Source: Lobulomyces angularis (taxonomy: Eukaryota > Chytridiomycota > Chytridiomycetes > Lobulomycetales > Lobulomycetaceae). From it: a stretch of DNA of 44,734 nt. Shown in pieces: positions 27,139 through 37,960 of this stretch. The stretch covers positions 17,554-62,287 of the forward strand of contig JADHYX010000032.1 in the NCBI GenBank assembly GCA_027604685.1. The letters run 5' to 3'. The first letter of the stretch is position 1, and each line of letters opens with the position of its first letter. Under the pieces are notes generated by a model. It did no database searches, was not told where the DNA came from, and worked only from the letters and a program-made list of their open reading frames with translations. The translations under genes and the position numbers were made by a program.

Positions 27139-27347
27139 TCTGTGAATATCGGAGTTTTAATTTTTTCAACTAAAATACAAAAGGAATGGAATTCTAATTT
27201 ATAACAAGAAAACTCCTGCAAAATTACTTTGTATGAAAAATAAGCGTTAGATGGGTATTAAACTTTTTTGATTTTTACATCACAAATATTAAAAATTGAA
27301 ATTATAAATAAAAAAAAAAATACTAACATAATGAAGTAAAAAAAAGA

Positions 27348-29888
27348 TTATGAAACATCATCAAAGCTTCCTTCCAAGTTGTATTCTTCAAAGAAATTCT
27401 TATATTCTTTATCATTAACTTCTAAGTTAATATTGAAGTCAGTTAAACTGATAGAGCAAAATTTTTTAACATCTAACATCATTTGTTTCTTCACTATATC
27501 TTCAAAACTTGTTGAATTTTCTGTACTTGAGCCAGTATTTGGATTTTTTTTTTTTTTTAACCTTCTAAAAGAATCTTCGATACTTTTAGTTTGCTTTAAA
27601 GTTTCTTTTACGGTTTTTATAAAATTTGATGAAACATCAGTTATTAAAACCGAGGATATTTCTTTAATAAATCCATTGTTGTTGTGAATATTTTCTTTAT
27701 TTTCATTGAACTTTTCGTTGAGAATTTTACGAAAATTTTCTAAAGGTTGAAAAATTTGAGAAATGAAGTAACTTGCTTCGGTTGGTAACTATAAAAATAC
27801 ATACTAATTTTAGAATAAAACAGTAAAATACCTCTCTAGCAGAAGCTCTAAAATCACGAGGAATGTTTTTTACTAGTTTAACACTATCCAAACAACGTTT
27901 TAACAAAAGATTTTTTAGAATCGAGTTTAAAACTTCTAAATTTTCCATCATCTCACTTAAACTTTGATTAAAATTCTCTTCTAGAATCTTTAGCAGCTCA
28001 GCATTATTATTCGCAGGTGTTACCAATAAAATTTGATTTTTCAGTAAGTTTAAAAGTCGTATTTTCAAATTACGTAAATCCTTATTTAAATATAATATTT
28101 TTACTAATATGTTTTCTTCTTCATTTATAAGTAAGCTTTTATCTTCATCCAGTTTATATGTTGGTAACGACTGTTTAATCCATAAATTATATCTACCAAT
28201 CAACTACATAAAAAACAATAAATTAAAGATACAAAAATTTTAAATTCCTTACCTCTTGCGTCAGCTTCCAAAACTTATCAGAAAGTGTATAAAGAAAGTA
28301 GTTATCGCTCCAACAGCTTTCGACACAATCATAAAAAATTTGGCTATTTTTTAAGCAAAGTTGTAATTCATATCCATTTTCGCTTGAACCTAAATCACAA
28401 TTAATTTCACCAAACTTTTCTTCGTCTCCAGCTGTACTAAACATTTCATTAATTTTTCGAGAAACCACCTGGAAATAAATTTGAATTTGCCATTTTTTTA
28501 AAAATTCTTGATATACGGCACTGGCTCTAAAATTCAAATACTGCTGTTTTTCTCTAAAAAATTTCTTTTCAAAATTTGATAGAAATTCCGTAGTTTTTAT
28601 GTAATTTTTTTGAAATTTAAGTGGTTGACCTGGGTTGAATATAACAGTTAATTCCCTTGTCACAAAGTCTATAAAAATTTTAAATAGGCAATCTATGGCA
28701 AAGTCAAATGATGTTCCTCTCAAACTCTTTCTTGCACAGTTAATCACTTCATATAAATTCTTTTCGCTGTAATCAAGAAACTTTTTATAAATCAGTTCGA
28801 GTTTGCTAAATGATTCAGATTTGTCTGCGAGAAAGTTTTCTTTTACCACCAACTGATATATTTATTAGCATGATTTGTAAGCATTTTTACTAGAATAGTG
28901 CGATACCTCTTTTACAATCGGGAGCACTAGCACTTGAGAGAAAACTTCTTCTGCATCTTTAACTTTGTCAACTATTAAATATGTTCTTAAAAACTGAGTC
29001 ACTGAATCTAAGGCAGATTGATCATTCGGATTTAAGGAAACTTAGATTAAGAAAGTTGTTAGTTAAAAACAAAAAAAAAAAATGAAAACCAGTGGTAAAA
29101 GCAGATTTTAAAGCGTTGGTTAAGCTATTTGATAAGGTATCTTTTATTTTAATTATTCTCCATTCTACATTTTTTACAAAAGGATAATCTTTTCCTTCAG
29201 AACATAAATACTGCAACTGGTTAAATTCAATGGCTACCCGTTCTATTAATTTTCCATCTATCAACGAATCTTCTGAACTAAATAAATAAAAATAATTACC
29301 AAATTTCAAATTAGATTAACGAAATACCTCTCATTTTCCTTCACGGAGTTTTCCAGCAACTCTTCTACCTTGGTAACACTTTCATTGACACCAACAAATA
29401 AATTTAAAATGCTCTTAGTTTAAAATTAAAAATATTAAGACAAAGGACCGCATTAAAAAGATTTTAATGTTACTATCTTAAAATACCTTTTTTTCACTGA
29501 TCTGCTTACGTTCCTCCAACTTTTTTTCCAAATCAGAAACAAAACTTTGAAAGTTTCCTTCAACTGCTTTAACATCAGATTTAAAAATGTTCAACGGTTG
29601 ATTTATGTTGGTCAATATCTTATCTAAGCCCACAAGTCTGGTGGAAAGATGTATGAAGTCAGCATAATCTTTATTTATCAAATCTACCAATTCCAATTTT
29701 AAATGTTTAACAGTTTGGTTTAATTCAGATTTTATAATTTCTAGAGGAATTTTTCGTCTTGCTGCCAGAAAAGTAGAAGAAGAATAATCTGCAGATAAAA
29801 ACTGAGAACGATCAAAAGAAACTGGTAAAGTAACTGAGGTATCTGTTGGACTTGAAACTGTCGAAGAAGGATTTCTTTGTACATTCAT
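27348..29888 (-). CDS. COG2: Conserved oligomeric Golgi complex subunit 2 (COG2)
   Basis: Multi-exon gene, about 730 residues, largely helical. The N-terminal exon (29478-29888) includes FDRSQFLSADYSSSTFLAAR, LELVDLINKDYADFIHLSTR and LVGLDKILTNINQPLNIFKS. This closely matches the COG2 signature (LVELINRDYADFVNLSANLVGMDKAL...PL). The C-terminus has VSSNFIKTVKETLKQTKSIE, SFRRLKKKKN and DVKKFC, equivalent to the COG2 end with VKKMEESLKRLK and LALDVEYL. COG2 is part of lobe A of the tethering complex for retrograde transport within the Golgi. The start at 29888 is the ATG at the head of the conserved exon, and the stop is TAA at 27348-27350. Confidence 0.9.
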
Positions 29889-30461
29889 TGCATTTAAATT
29901 TCTTAAAAAACAATTTTTTTTAAAATTAATTGAACTGAAAAAATAAAAAATTAATTTTTTATTATATCTGAATTTTATTGAAATTCAAGTTAAAAAAATG
30001 TATGTTACAGTATCAAAAATTTATTCAAACTTCTTAACATTATATATTCACATTTTTAAAAAGATCTGATATTAAAAATGATTTTGCAGAAATAGAGTTT
30101 GTAGTCTACAGTGCAACAATGAACGCTCACTTGGTAACATTACTTTTTGAGGAGTTGACATGATCCTTATATTGTTAATTCTACACCTTCTGATATATTT
30201 TACATATAGTTAGTTGCACTGAAAGCAAGTGGTACGTAGTTGATTCAAAATATCTTCAATACAATCCGAAAAAAGTTTCCAAAGAATCTCTATTTTAAAC
30301 TATAGGAAGGTAAACTTTAAGAATCTCTATTTAATTTTAAGTAGAAACTCAACACATTCTTATATAAAGGGAAGAAATTATACTGTAAAAGAATTTTTTC
30401 AAGGATTAAATAACTACAAAAAATTTATGAGGTCAAATAGTCAATTGCTAACTAATTAATG
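29889..30461 (-). pseudogene. Spacer with a minus-strand coding-like relic
   Basis: Between COG2 and INTS2. On the minus strand 30299-30072, one frame reads IEILWKLFSDCIEDILNQLR and TTCFQCN. It is interrupted by one TAA, then continues LYVKYIRRCRINNIRIMSTP, QKVMLPSERSLLHCRLQTLF and a final TAA. About 75 codons of coding-like sequence in such AT-rich DNA is unlikely by chance. There is no clear start codon at its head and no homolog recognised. A TATATAAAGGGAAGAAA sequence on the plus strand at about 30361 resembles one at 33551. Confidence 0.3.
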
Positions 30462-33350
30462 TCAAGAATTAACCGTGCTACCTTTATAAACCTCTTTCAA
30501 CTGTTTCTCGGTGAGCACACCGGAATCTGTATAAAACGCAAATTCAAATTTTACAAAATCATCATTTTATATACCTTTAGCTTCTCGCAAAAAATCAAAC
30601 ACCGTTTCTTTTAAAATAGGAAAAGAATTTAATAACTTTGGTATGGCTTCTATGCATCTATTTAAAAGCTTTCCGTCATCTGTTTTTTGAGAAATTTTAA
30701 GCTTTGGTATAACTACTGATTGCAGAAGATCGAGACTATCGGAATTTAAAGGGATTTAAGCATTTTCAAATTACTTCTCTTTTCAATTTTACCTTTTCGA
30801 AAGTCTATACTCTAAGCAGAGTTCCGAACTAAGAAAGATTAAAAAAATTTGTTTTTCAGAACCAAATTGCTGGGAATTAATTAATTCTGGTAAAAAATCT
30901 AGGCAAACATCTAAAAAAAAAAAAAAAAAAAATTTTAAAAAAATCATTAAAAAATTTTCATTACGCATTGAAGGTACAAATTTTACAATTTTTTCCAAAA
31001 GAATTTTGGGAAAAGTTTGAAAGCATAGCAGCTTTATAGTTTGAGGTTTAAGAATAAATATTTGGTGCAAGAAATTGCATGTCCTTAATATAATTTCTTC
31101 AAATATTTCTAAAATCAATTTTTAAAAAAAATTTGCAACTTAAGCTAAGTTACCATTTGTAGATTGATTTTCGCAGAGCTCCAATAATAACTGAATACAT
31201 GAAGTCTGTTGAAGGCTTATCAAAGTTGAAATGTTGCTTTCTCTCAAGTCCTATAGGGTCCTCGTTAATCTACTATAAATATATCTTTATTTAACTTACC
31301 GTCTGTGTAGTACTTAAAGAGTTAATTTTAAATAAATTCCAATACCTCGCTTCACTGAAAATAAATAAAAAATTTAAAAACTTCAGTAAAAAATTAAAAA
31401 AAATTAAATTTGAATCTTTTAAAAAATTGTTTGTAAAATAATTAAAGATCAAACTCGGATTTGTTAATAATAAATTTAATTCCTTGTATTGTGCTTTTTG
31501 AATATTTGGAGGGTTACTGTTCAGCTCCAAACTTTTTTTTCTATCATCCCCAACTTTAATTAAACTTTTAAAAATTTCTAACAAGGATATAAAGGTTCTT
31601 ATTGAATCAAAATAAAATAGTTGATTACATATCAAATTAAAGTAGTCCTCTATCAAATTAATTTTAAAGGTTTTGTAATGTAAATTGTTAAATTTCATTT
31701 TTTGATCATTTTCTTCTAATTTAAGTCCATTTAAATGTAAATAGTAAATTTTATTTAAAGTTTTTGTTAAAATTATATTTGAGTATCTGGAGAGTTTCTT
31801 TGGGTTCAAAAGGCTAAAATACTTCATCACTATTATTTAATCAATTTTTAATTTTTATGGAAAATGTGATGAGTACATACATTGCAAAAGTTCAATATCG
31901 ACTAGTTCAAATGTATCAAAAATCCACACTACGAAAGTTATCGGTAACACATTCTCTGGGTCGGTAAATTCTCCCATATAATCCACACTTCTTTTTTTTA
32001 TTACCCCTAACAAAATGTCCTCTGAAACGTAATTCAATCTATTTAAACGGTCCTCATTTTCTAAAAATGATAATGCATCCGCAAGTTGAGGAAAATATTC
32101 CATGACTAGACTAAATAACGTTATAAATATTATTTGCTTTTTTGCGCTTTCCAGCAGTAATTTTATTGGCAAACCAAAATAAAATTCTTCGGAATAGTCA
32201 AGTAAATGGGATATCCCAGTCTTTTTTACTGTGGAAAAAAATTTTTTATACTGCAACACATAATATAAGGCCAATTGCTTTCCTATTTTATTTGAATGGT
32301 GGTCAAAAAAAATTGAGTTCAAGTCACGTTCTGAAAGTTTTTTAAATGCTCCATTAGGTTTGAAAATTCTATTAAAAAAAAAAAAAAAATTAAAAAGATT
32401 GTGCAGATCATCCATACTCTTTTACATATATTTTTAGTAACCCTGGAAAAAACTTATTGATTTTCTGATCTGGAACAGTGCTGTTCAAAAATTGTCTAAT
32501 GAACCAAAATCCAATGTCTATGTTCTCTTTTTGAAACAAATTCTCTCTTGTCAAATAAAAAATTAAAGTAATTACTGAAAAATTTTCATTTCCAGTTTCC
32601 TATTATCAAAAAAAAAAAAAAATATCTATATGTTTTTTCTTCTCCATTTGAAGTGATACCAACATGCTTAAATCTAATGCTGTGATTGCAAGCTCTTTTA
32701 AGCCAAAAAAAGATCCGGAACCAAACACACCTTGGATAAGGTAAAGCGATTCTTTAGCTTTGCGCATAAATAATAGGTAAAGTAGAAAATTAAAAGTTAC
32801 ATACAAGTAATTAAATTAAAATTTAAGCACTCTTTAATCAGATTACTGGCAAAAGGCAACTGCTTTGAAATAAAATAGCAAGCCAGAAGAACTTGAAAAC
32901 TTTCCAACTTCATATCAACAGAAAAAAAATTTTCCATCAATTCCTTAAGTTCTTTTGTACTTTTTATTTGGTGAGCTAAGATTATTAACAAACATAGTGA
33001 CAGTTTCATAGTTTTTTGGTTTTTTAACGATTTTTTTTCTTTAAAATAATTTTTTACGTTTTCCAGTTGATCTGGTTGTAAAACAACTTTGTAAATAGAA
33101 ACTAATCCACACTTAAAATTTAACACAGTTAAAGGAATGAGGAATTATAAAGTCAAAAAATTAATACCAAGGCTCGAACGCTAGCATTCTTAAGTCCTTG
33201 ATTTTCTGTTTCTATTAAATTTTTTATGGCTTTGTTAGTACAATCCATTAGCTTTGTGGGAGTTAAGGTGTCGCTAAAGGTATCTGCCTCCAAATTGTTT
33301 AGTGAAGCGTTCACAAGACTTATTAAGGATTGATCCGATATCAACTTCAT
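30462..33350 (-). CDS. INTS2: Integrator complex subunit 2 (INTS2)
   Basis: Multi-exon helical-repeat gene, about 850 residues. The diagnostic stretches are FKKLSERDLNSIFFDHHSNK with IGKQLALYYVLQYKKFF (about 32230-32350), matching the INTS2 segment ending in LNQRFSITAQLLVLYYILSYEEAL. GLPIKLLLESAKKQIIFITL matches IPIKFLIRQAQ. Near the C-terminus, QTFPKILLEKIVKFVPSMRV with CLDFLPELI and EKQIFLIFL matches the CELLPLTVAGIPSMHICLDFIPELI segment with its EKQIFAIQLL. The final exon ends STVNS with TGA at 30462-30464. INTS2 is a core backbone subunit of Integrator, which cleaves snRNA 3' ends and terminates paused RNA polymerase II. The gene is shorter than the animal form (about 1200 residues). The start at 33350 (MKLISDQSLISLVNASLNN) is plausible. 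Confidence 0.8.
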
Positions 33351-33550
33351 TTTTGTATTGATCTAAACTATGCCCTTTTGCTGTATTACTAATTTTTCTT
33401 AAAACATAAAATTGCAGAAAATTTCTTAAAAAAAAATCTTGGATAGAAATTTTTTTTAAATTTACTAGTGCTTGGGCATTATATTTTTGAACATAAAATA
33501 ATATTCATATTCTAATTAACAAGAACGCAAAAAAATTCATAAAAAAACAC

Positions 33551-33558
33551 TATAAATA
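33551..33558 (+). promoter_or_regulatory. TATA-like box ahead of the Fanzor relic
   Basis: CACTATAAATAGGGAAG around 33548-33564 is a good TATA match standing out from plain A/T runs. It lies about 45 bases before the first ATG of the Fanzor region. A similar TATATAAAGGGAAGAAA occurs near 30361. There is no direct evidence of use. Confidence 0.3.
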
Positions 33559-33600
33559 GGGAAGAAAAAATTAAACTTTTTTTCAATTTAATTATACCAA

Positions 33601-35533
33601 ATGCAAAACATTCCTGTTATAAAACCAAGTTCACTAATGTATTTATTGGAACTTCCAATCAATATGAAAAAATGCAAAATTTAATTTACATTGCAAATCG
33701 AATAACTATTCATACAACCAATTTTTTTAAGAATTTTATGTTAAACTACCCTAACCAAAACAAATGGGATATGATTAATGTTGATTTTTTTACTAGAATT
33801 TACAAGTTTCTAAATCATTCAATAAAAACAATAAAAACTAGTTCAGGATATATTTCTATTATTAAATAATTATTAATGGAATATATTGAAAAATATAAAA
33901 CAGAATTTGGCTACAAACAAGAAATTGTCAAGTACTTTGATCAAATTGCTCTTTACCAAGCTGATAAGATATTTACAAATTATACTGTCAACATTCAAGA
34001 ACATTTTGTTCCTAAACTAAAAACATTTATTTCAAACTTGATTATTAAAAAACAATTATCTTTAATACCTGAAAACATGCTAAAAAATGATACTGCAGAA
34101 AATAATTTTGGAAACGTTACAGTTATCAATGAGTTGAATGAATATGAGCTTAGTGTTGTTAATCTTTTAAGAGATGTATTACCTGAAACAAAATTGAAAA
34201 AAATTCTATTCCTTACGATATTTTGTAATACTTTTAAATATTTTGAACCGTATTATAAACTTGGTTTATTGTTTCAACAACATCAACTAAAACAATTTAA
34301 TGTATTTCCATTATCTACTTCAACTATACCAAGACATATCCGATTCGACACTAATATTTTAATAAAAGTAGTATTAGGATCAGGCAGTGAACTAACAATG
34401 GGAACTCTAATATAAAAGATAATCTGGAAGATATTTGGAACCTATAATTTATTATGAAAAAAAAATCATTCAAATCAAGAAATGGAAAGGTTTTTCAGGT
34501 TCGATTGAAACCGATGGAGTTTCAATTACTGTTTGTTTTTAAGAAGACATTACAAAAAACAATAAAAAAAAGAATAGAAAAGGAAAAAAAAGAAAAAAAC
34601 CGGACGATACTCCAACCATTCAAACCAAGAAAGAAGAACAACCCAATCGTAGTAAACCAAAAAAAAAGATTTACCTTCCGAATATTTTCAAGGCAATATT
34701 TTAAGGAAAATCATGTTTACATTGATCCAAATAAAAGAGATTTATTATATTGTTTGGGTAAAAACAAATTTTTTATAAATTATTAGATATATTTTTTATA
34801 TAGGATGGAATGATGAAAAACTTAGATATACTCAAATGCAAAGAAGACATGAAAGTAGATCTAAACATTACGAATTTATTAAAAAAAAATTGGAAGATGA
34901 TAATAAACTATTAAACAAAACAAGATATTTACGAAGGAATGGTCTAAAAATTTTAGTTTACCTATACCATCCAGAAAGCTACTTGATCCAGTTGCATATA
35001 ATCTTTATTTAAAGGATTACTTGTACCGTTTTTCTCAGTTAGAATTACACTATTGGAACTCACTATTTAGAAAATTGAAACTGAAATGCTTTCATAAATA
35101 CTCAAATATCTGAAACTAAATTTTTAAAAAAATTCAAGGAAAAATTTGGTGGAAAAGAAAGCACAACAGTGTTAATTGGAGATTGGTCAAGGACAGCTAT
35201 GAAATACCAAGTTCCAACAAAGGAAAAGGGTTTAGGGAGATGTTCAAAAAAGCAGGATATCAAGTTTGTTTAGTTAATGAATTTTTAACTTCTTGAATAT
35301 ACCCAAATTGTAAAACGAGATCTTTAAAAACATTTAAAAAAAGACAACACCCAGAAAAATTAGTAATAGTTCATGGATTGCTTTGTTGTAAAAACAAAAA
35401 TTATAAGCAAACATTGAATAATCGTGGTATATCACTTGAAAGATTATGGAATAGGGATGACGTTGCTACTCTAAATTTAAAGGAAGTAGTTCACAAAGTA
35501 CTTTACTTCACGAAGTTAGACCAATTTATTTAA
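33601..35533 (+). pseudogene. Fanzor (eukaryotic TnpB-like RNA-guided nuclease) relic
   Basis: The plus-strand pieces lie in more than one frame but read in order as a Fanzor protein. N-terminal pieces are NQNKWDMINVDFFTRIYKFL and FNVFPLSTSTIPRHIRFDTN. Then come FSGSIETDGVSITVCF (reached only after a frameshift near 34490), VYIDPNKRDLLYC (RuvC-I Asp, near 34720), RYTQMQRRHESRSKHYEFIK, VLIGDWSRTAMKYQVPTK (GDWS at 35178-35189), GFREMFKKAGYQVCLVNEFL-TS, and WNRDDVATLNL (RuvC-III Asp, near 35450). Damage includes in-frame stops (33867, and the one right after LVNEFLTS near 35296) and frameshifts near 34415, 34490, 34790 and 35220. Tyr stands where zinc-ribbon Cys is expected (IYPNC and CCKNKNY). 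There are no obvious terminal inverted repeats. The gene is inactive as read. Confidence 0.8.
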
Positions 35534-35795
35534 GTAGAAAAACCATATTTTTTTTCATAAATAGTTTTGCTATTTTATTTGTGTTTGGGTTTTTTTTTGA
35601 ATATTTAATGTTCAAAAACATAATGCCAAACGCTATCCAGATATATAACTTAAATTTTTAAAATAAATTTCGTAGTGACTACTACAAAAAAAGAGAGAAA
35701 AAAAAACATTTCTATTACGAAGTTTTTTTCACTTTTTTCATTGTTAATTTTTTTTATTATTTTTTTTTTTTAATCAATCAAATCATAAATATAAA
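35534..35795. other. Short A/T-rich spacer
   Basis: The spacer after the Fanzor relic, up to the end of the convergent TFIIB-like gene, is mostly poly-A/T. No terminal repeat of the Fanzor element was recognised here. Confidence 0.4.
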
Positions 35796-36990
35796 TCAGA
35801 TAGTCTGTTTGTTTATGCCTACTAAACCGTATAATAATTCTCGGCGATGACTATGAAGTAATTTATATGTGAGCTCTAATGAGGTAGGTGGTATATTATA
35901 AACTTTAGCAATCTCAGCTAAGGTTATTGTTGATTTTAATCTTAAGGTATTAAAGTAAAGTGAAGCAGCTACAATTTCAATCTTGGAAACACCATCTAAA
36001 ATGTTTCTATCAAGAACAATGTTTGCAGTCTATAAAAAAAAAATATAGTCAGTACAGCACTCGAGAATAAAATTAAACTACAATTTTAGTTCTTTTCTTA
36101 ATCATAGAATTCATTTCTAGTTTTTTTTCAGCCCTGCTAAAAATTTCATTTACAGTTTTGACTTTAGCAGACTTTCTGAAGTAATTTTTTGTTAACTTCT
36201 TAAAATTATTTATTTCGTCAAGCAATTCACTTTGGTTTAATATATTAAGCTTAAACAGCTTGAAGACTTCAATTTTTTTTTGAATTGAATGTTCTTTACA
36301 AGAAAATAGAACTATTACAACCTTAATTTTTTAATAATTTCAAAATTAATAAGGTTGGAAAAAGAAAAGTAAAAAGGAAAATTTAAAACCAAAATGGATT
36401 CTAAAGAAAAACCAGCGTCAAGTTTATCGACTTGCACTTTTCCCAACAAACTAATTACTCTGTCAAAAATAAATTCAGGTAACTCCAATTTTGTACAGAT
36501 ATATTTAGTAAGCTTAAAGGAAGCTAATTTATTCTCAAAATTTTTTTTTTGTTGCTCATCAATAAAATGGGAATTATTCGTATTGAAAATATTTGAGCTA
36601 TCGATTGATTGACTAAAACCACAACAACTTAAAATAACAGTTAATAATTGTAAAATTACCTTAGACTTAATTGAAATTGAGAAAACATTTCAAATTAATA
36701 ATTTCAAAAAAAAAAAAAAAAAAAATTAATTGTGTTACAGTTATTTGAGCGAATCATATAAAAAAAAAACTTGACAAAACCAGCCACAAACAATTGGCCA
36801 CTCAACCTTCACCAGCCACAAATTTAAAAAATATTAAATTTAGGATATTTCTGAAGCTCTGGTTTATGCAGAGCATCAGTACATAATTGCTGTTATATAC
36901 TTGGATTTACGTTACTTAAAAAGATTGTTTTCTATTTGAATCTTTGTGGTGCAATTTTCACAAAAAATGGACGTGTTAATTTTTTTAAAA
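35796..36990 (-). CDS. Divergent TFIIB-family transcription factor
   Basis: The second cyclin-like repeat is clear: TANIVLDRNILDGVSKIEIV, AASLYFNTLRLKSTITLAEI, AKVYNIPPTSLELTYKLLHS. It matches the second TFIIB repeat (isoleucine-rich IS-AAAAIYMASQ segment, then KEI-I--V---TIR-SY---). The first repeat is LASFKLTKYICTKLELPEFI with FDRVISLLGKV, then VVIVLFSCKEHSIQKK, where TFIIB has ACLYIACR. A possible zinc ribbon is spread over exons: CENC at 36962-36951 and NCCGFSQSIDSS at about 36640-36600. In the latter the usual CxxCG is reduced. Introns have AAG acceptors. The 5' end is uncertain. A simpler model starts at ATG 36686-36688 without a ribbon. It ends TGA at 35796. It could be TFIIB itself or a BRF/TFIIB paralog. 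Confidence 0.6.
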
Positions 36991-37960
36991 CTTTTTTGTT
37001 ATGCAGAAAGTAACATTAAAATCTACTAGAATTCCAAAGCAACAGCTCACACTAACTCACAACTTACCATTGAATGAAGATGTGGTACAAGTAAAGGAGC
37101 ATATATCCTCCAAAGTAATAATCTTTATTAATCAAAATCAATCCTTTTAACTGTTAAATAGTTTGTTCAGGCAATTTTTAAGGTAATATGGAGGAATAGA
37201 GTAAACAAATTAATAAAAAATATGAAATTTGCTGCGTGTTCTCTAGAGCATTTCGAATCCACTACAGAAAAAACCTCTTCAATTGAAATTCCTGAGAATA
37301 ACACTAAAGGTTTTGCAAAACTTGAGAATATACTTGACAATGTCAAAGAAACTTATCCTACTGACATTAATCTCGAACCTAAAGTATAATTTATTTTGTT
37401 CTTATCTTAAACTGAATAACCTTAAGGCGAAAGTAAATAAAGTAACGGTTAAAAAAGATTATACTGATATTGGTAGCCTAAATTATAAAGATTTAGAAAA
37501 AGGAGAATCTGCTCCAATTTTTAATTACGAAAGAACAACAATGAAATTTCAACATTCACCAGAAAACGTTTCATATAAAGAGGAAGAAGTGTCATCAACG
37601 CCGGAAGAGAGAATAGAAAATAAAGATCCGACAAAACCTATTAAGTATAGCTTTACCCCCATTCCTACTTTAAATCCAAACTTCAATTTTAATTTCAAAG
37701 TCAATGTAATTAATTTAATAATGAGATATTTTTTAATCATTTTGTAGAATTTATATATTCCAAGTTCAATGCACTATTTTGAAGTAATGGAAGATCCTCC
37801 AGAATTAATAGATTTCTTTGGACCACCTAAGTTTCAGAAAATAAAACCTTCTCAACATGGCAAACTAAATAGTATAATGGAGAGAAGTATTCAGAATAGT
37901 TTAAATTTTTGTGGCAGTATCTATTGTATAGAAAAAAAAAAAGTGAACAGCAAATCCTAA
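36967..37960 (+). CDS. Unrecognised basic/acidic protein, four or five exons
   Basis: Exons at 37001 (or 36967-36972 plus 37007) to about 37113, 37171-37383, 37427-37698 and 37748-37960 join in frame across GT-AG introns, giving about 260 residues. It begins KVTLKSTRIPKQQLTLTHNL, has a basic helix AIFKVIWRNRVNKLIKNMKF, an acidic Glu/Ser/Pro stretch (KEEEVSSTPEERIENKD), an NPNFNFNF segment, and a final exon with MHYFEVMEDPPELIDFFGPP. No family was recognised. The basic helix followed by Pro-rich segments is loosely like ciliary CFAP221/PCDP1 C-terminal regions, but I would not rely on that. The two starts are equivalent in frame: ATG at 37001, or ATGGAC at 36967 followed by a 34-nt intron ending TTATGCAG. 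The 5' end is head-to-head with, or overlaps, the TFIIB-like gene on the other strand. Confidence 0.55.

Noticed and set aside
34169..34415. Treating the Fanzor pieces as exons of an intact spliced gene
   Set aside because: The frame changes occur without GT-AG introns at the right places, the LVNEFLTS motif is followed directly by TGA, and zinc-ligand Cys are lost. This fits a pseudogene better.
34497..34512. GGTTCGATTGAAACC resembles a tRNA T-arm
   Set aside because: No acceptor, D-arm or anticodon arm can be built around it, and it falls inside a protein-like frame of the Fanzor relic.
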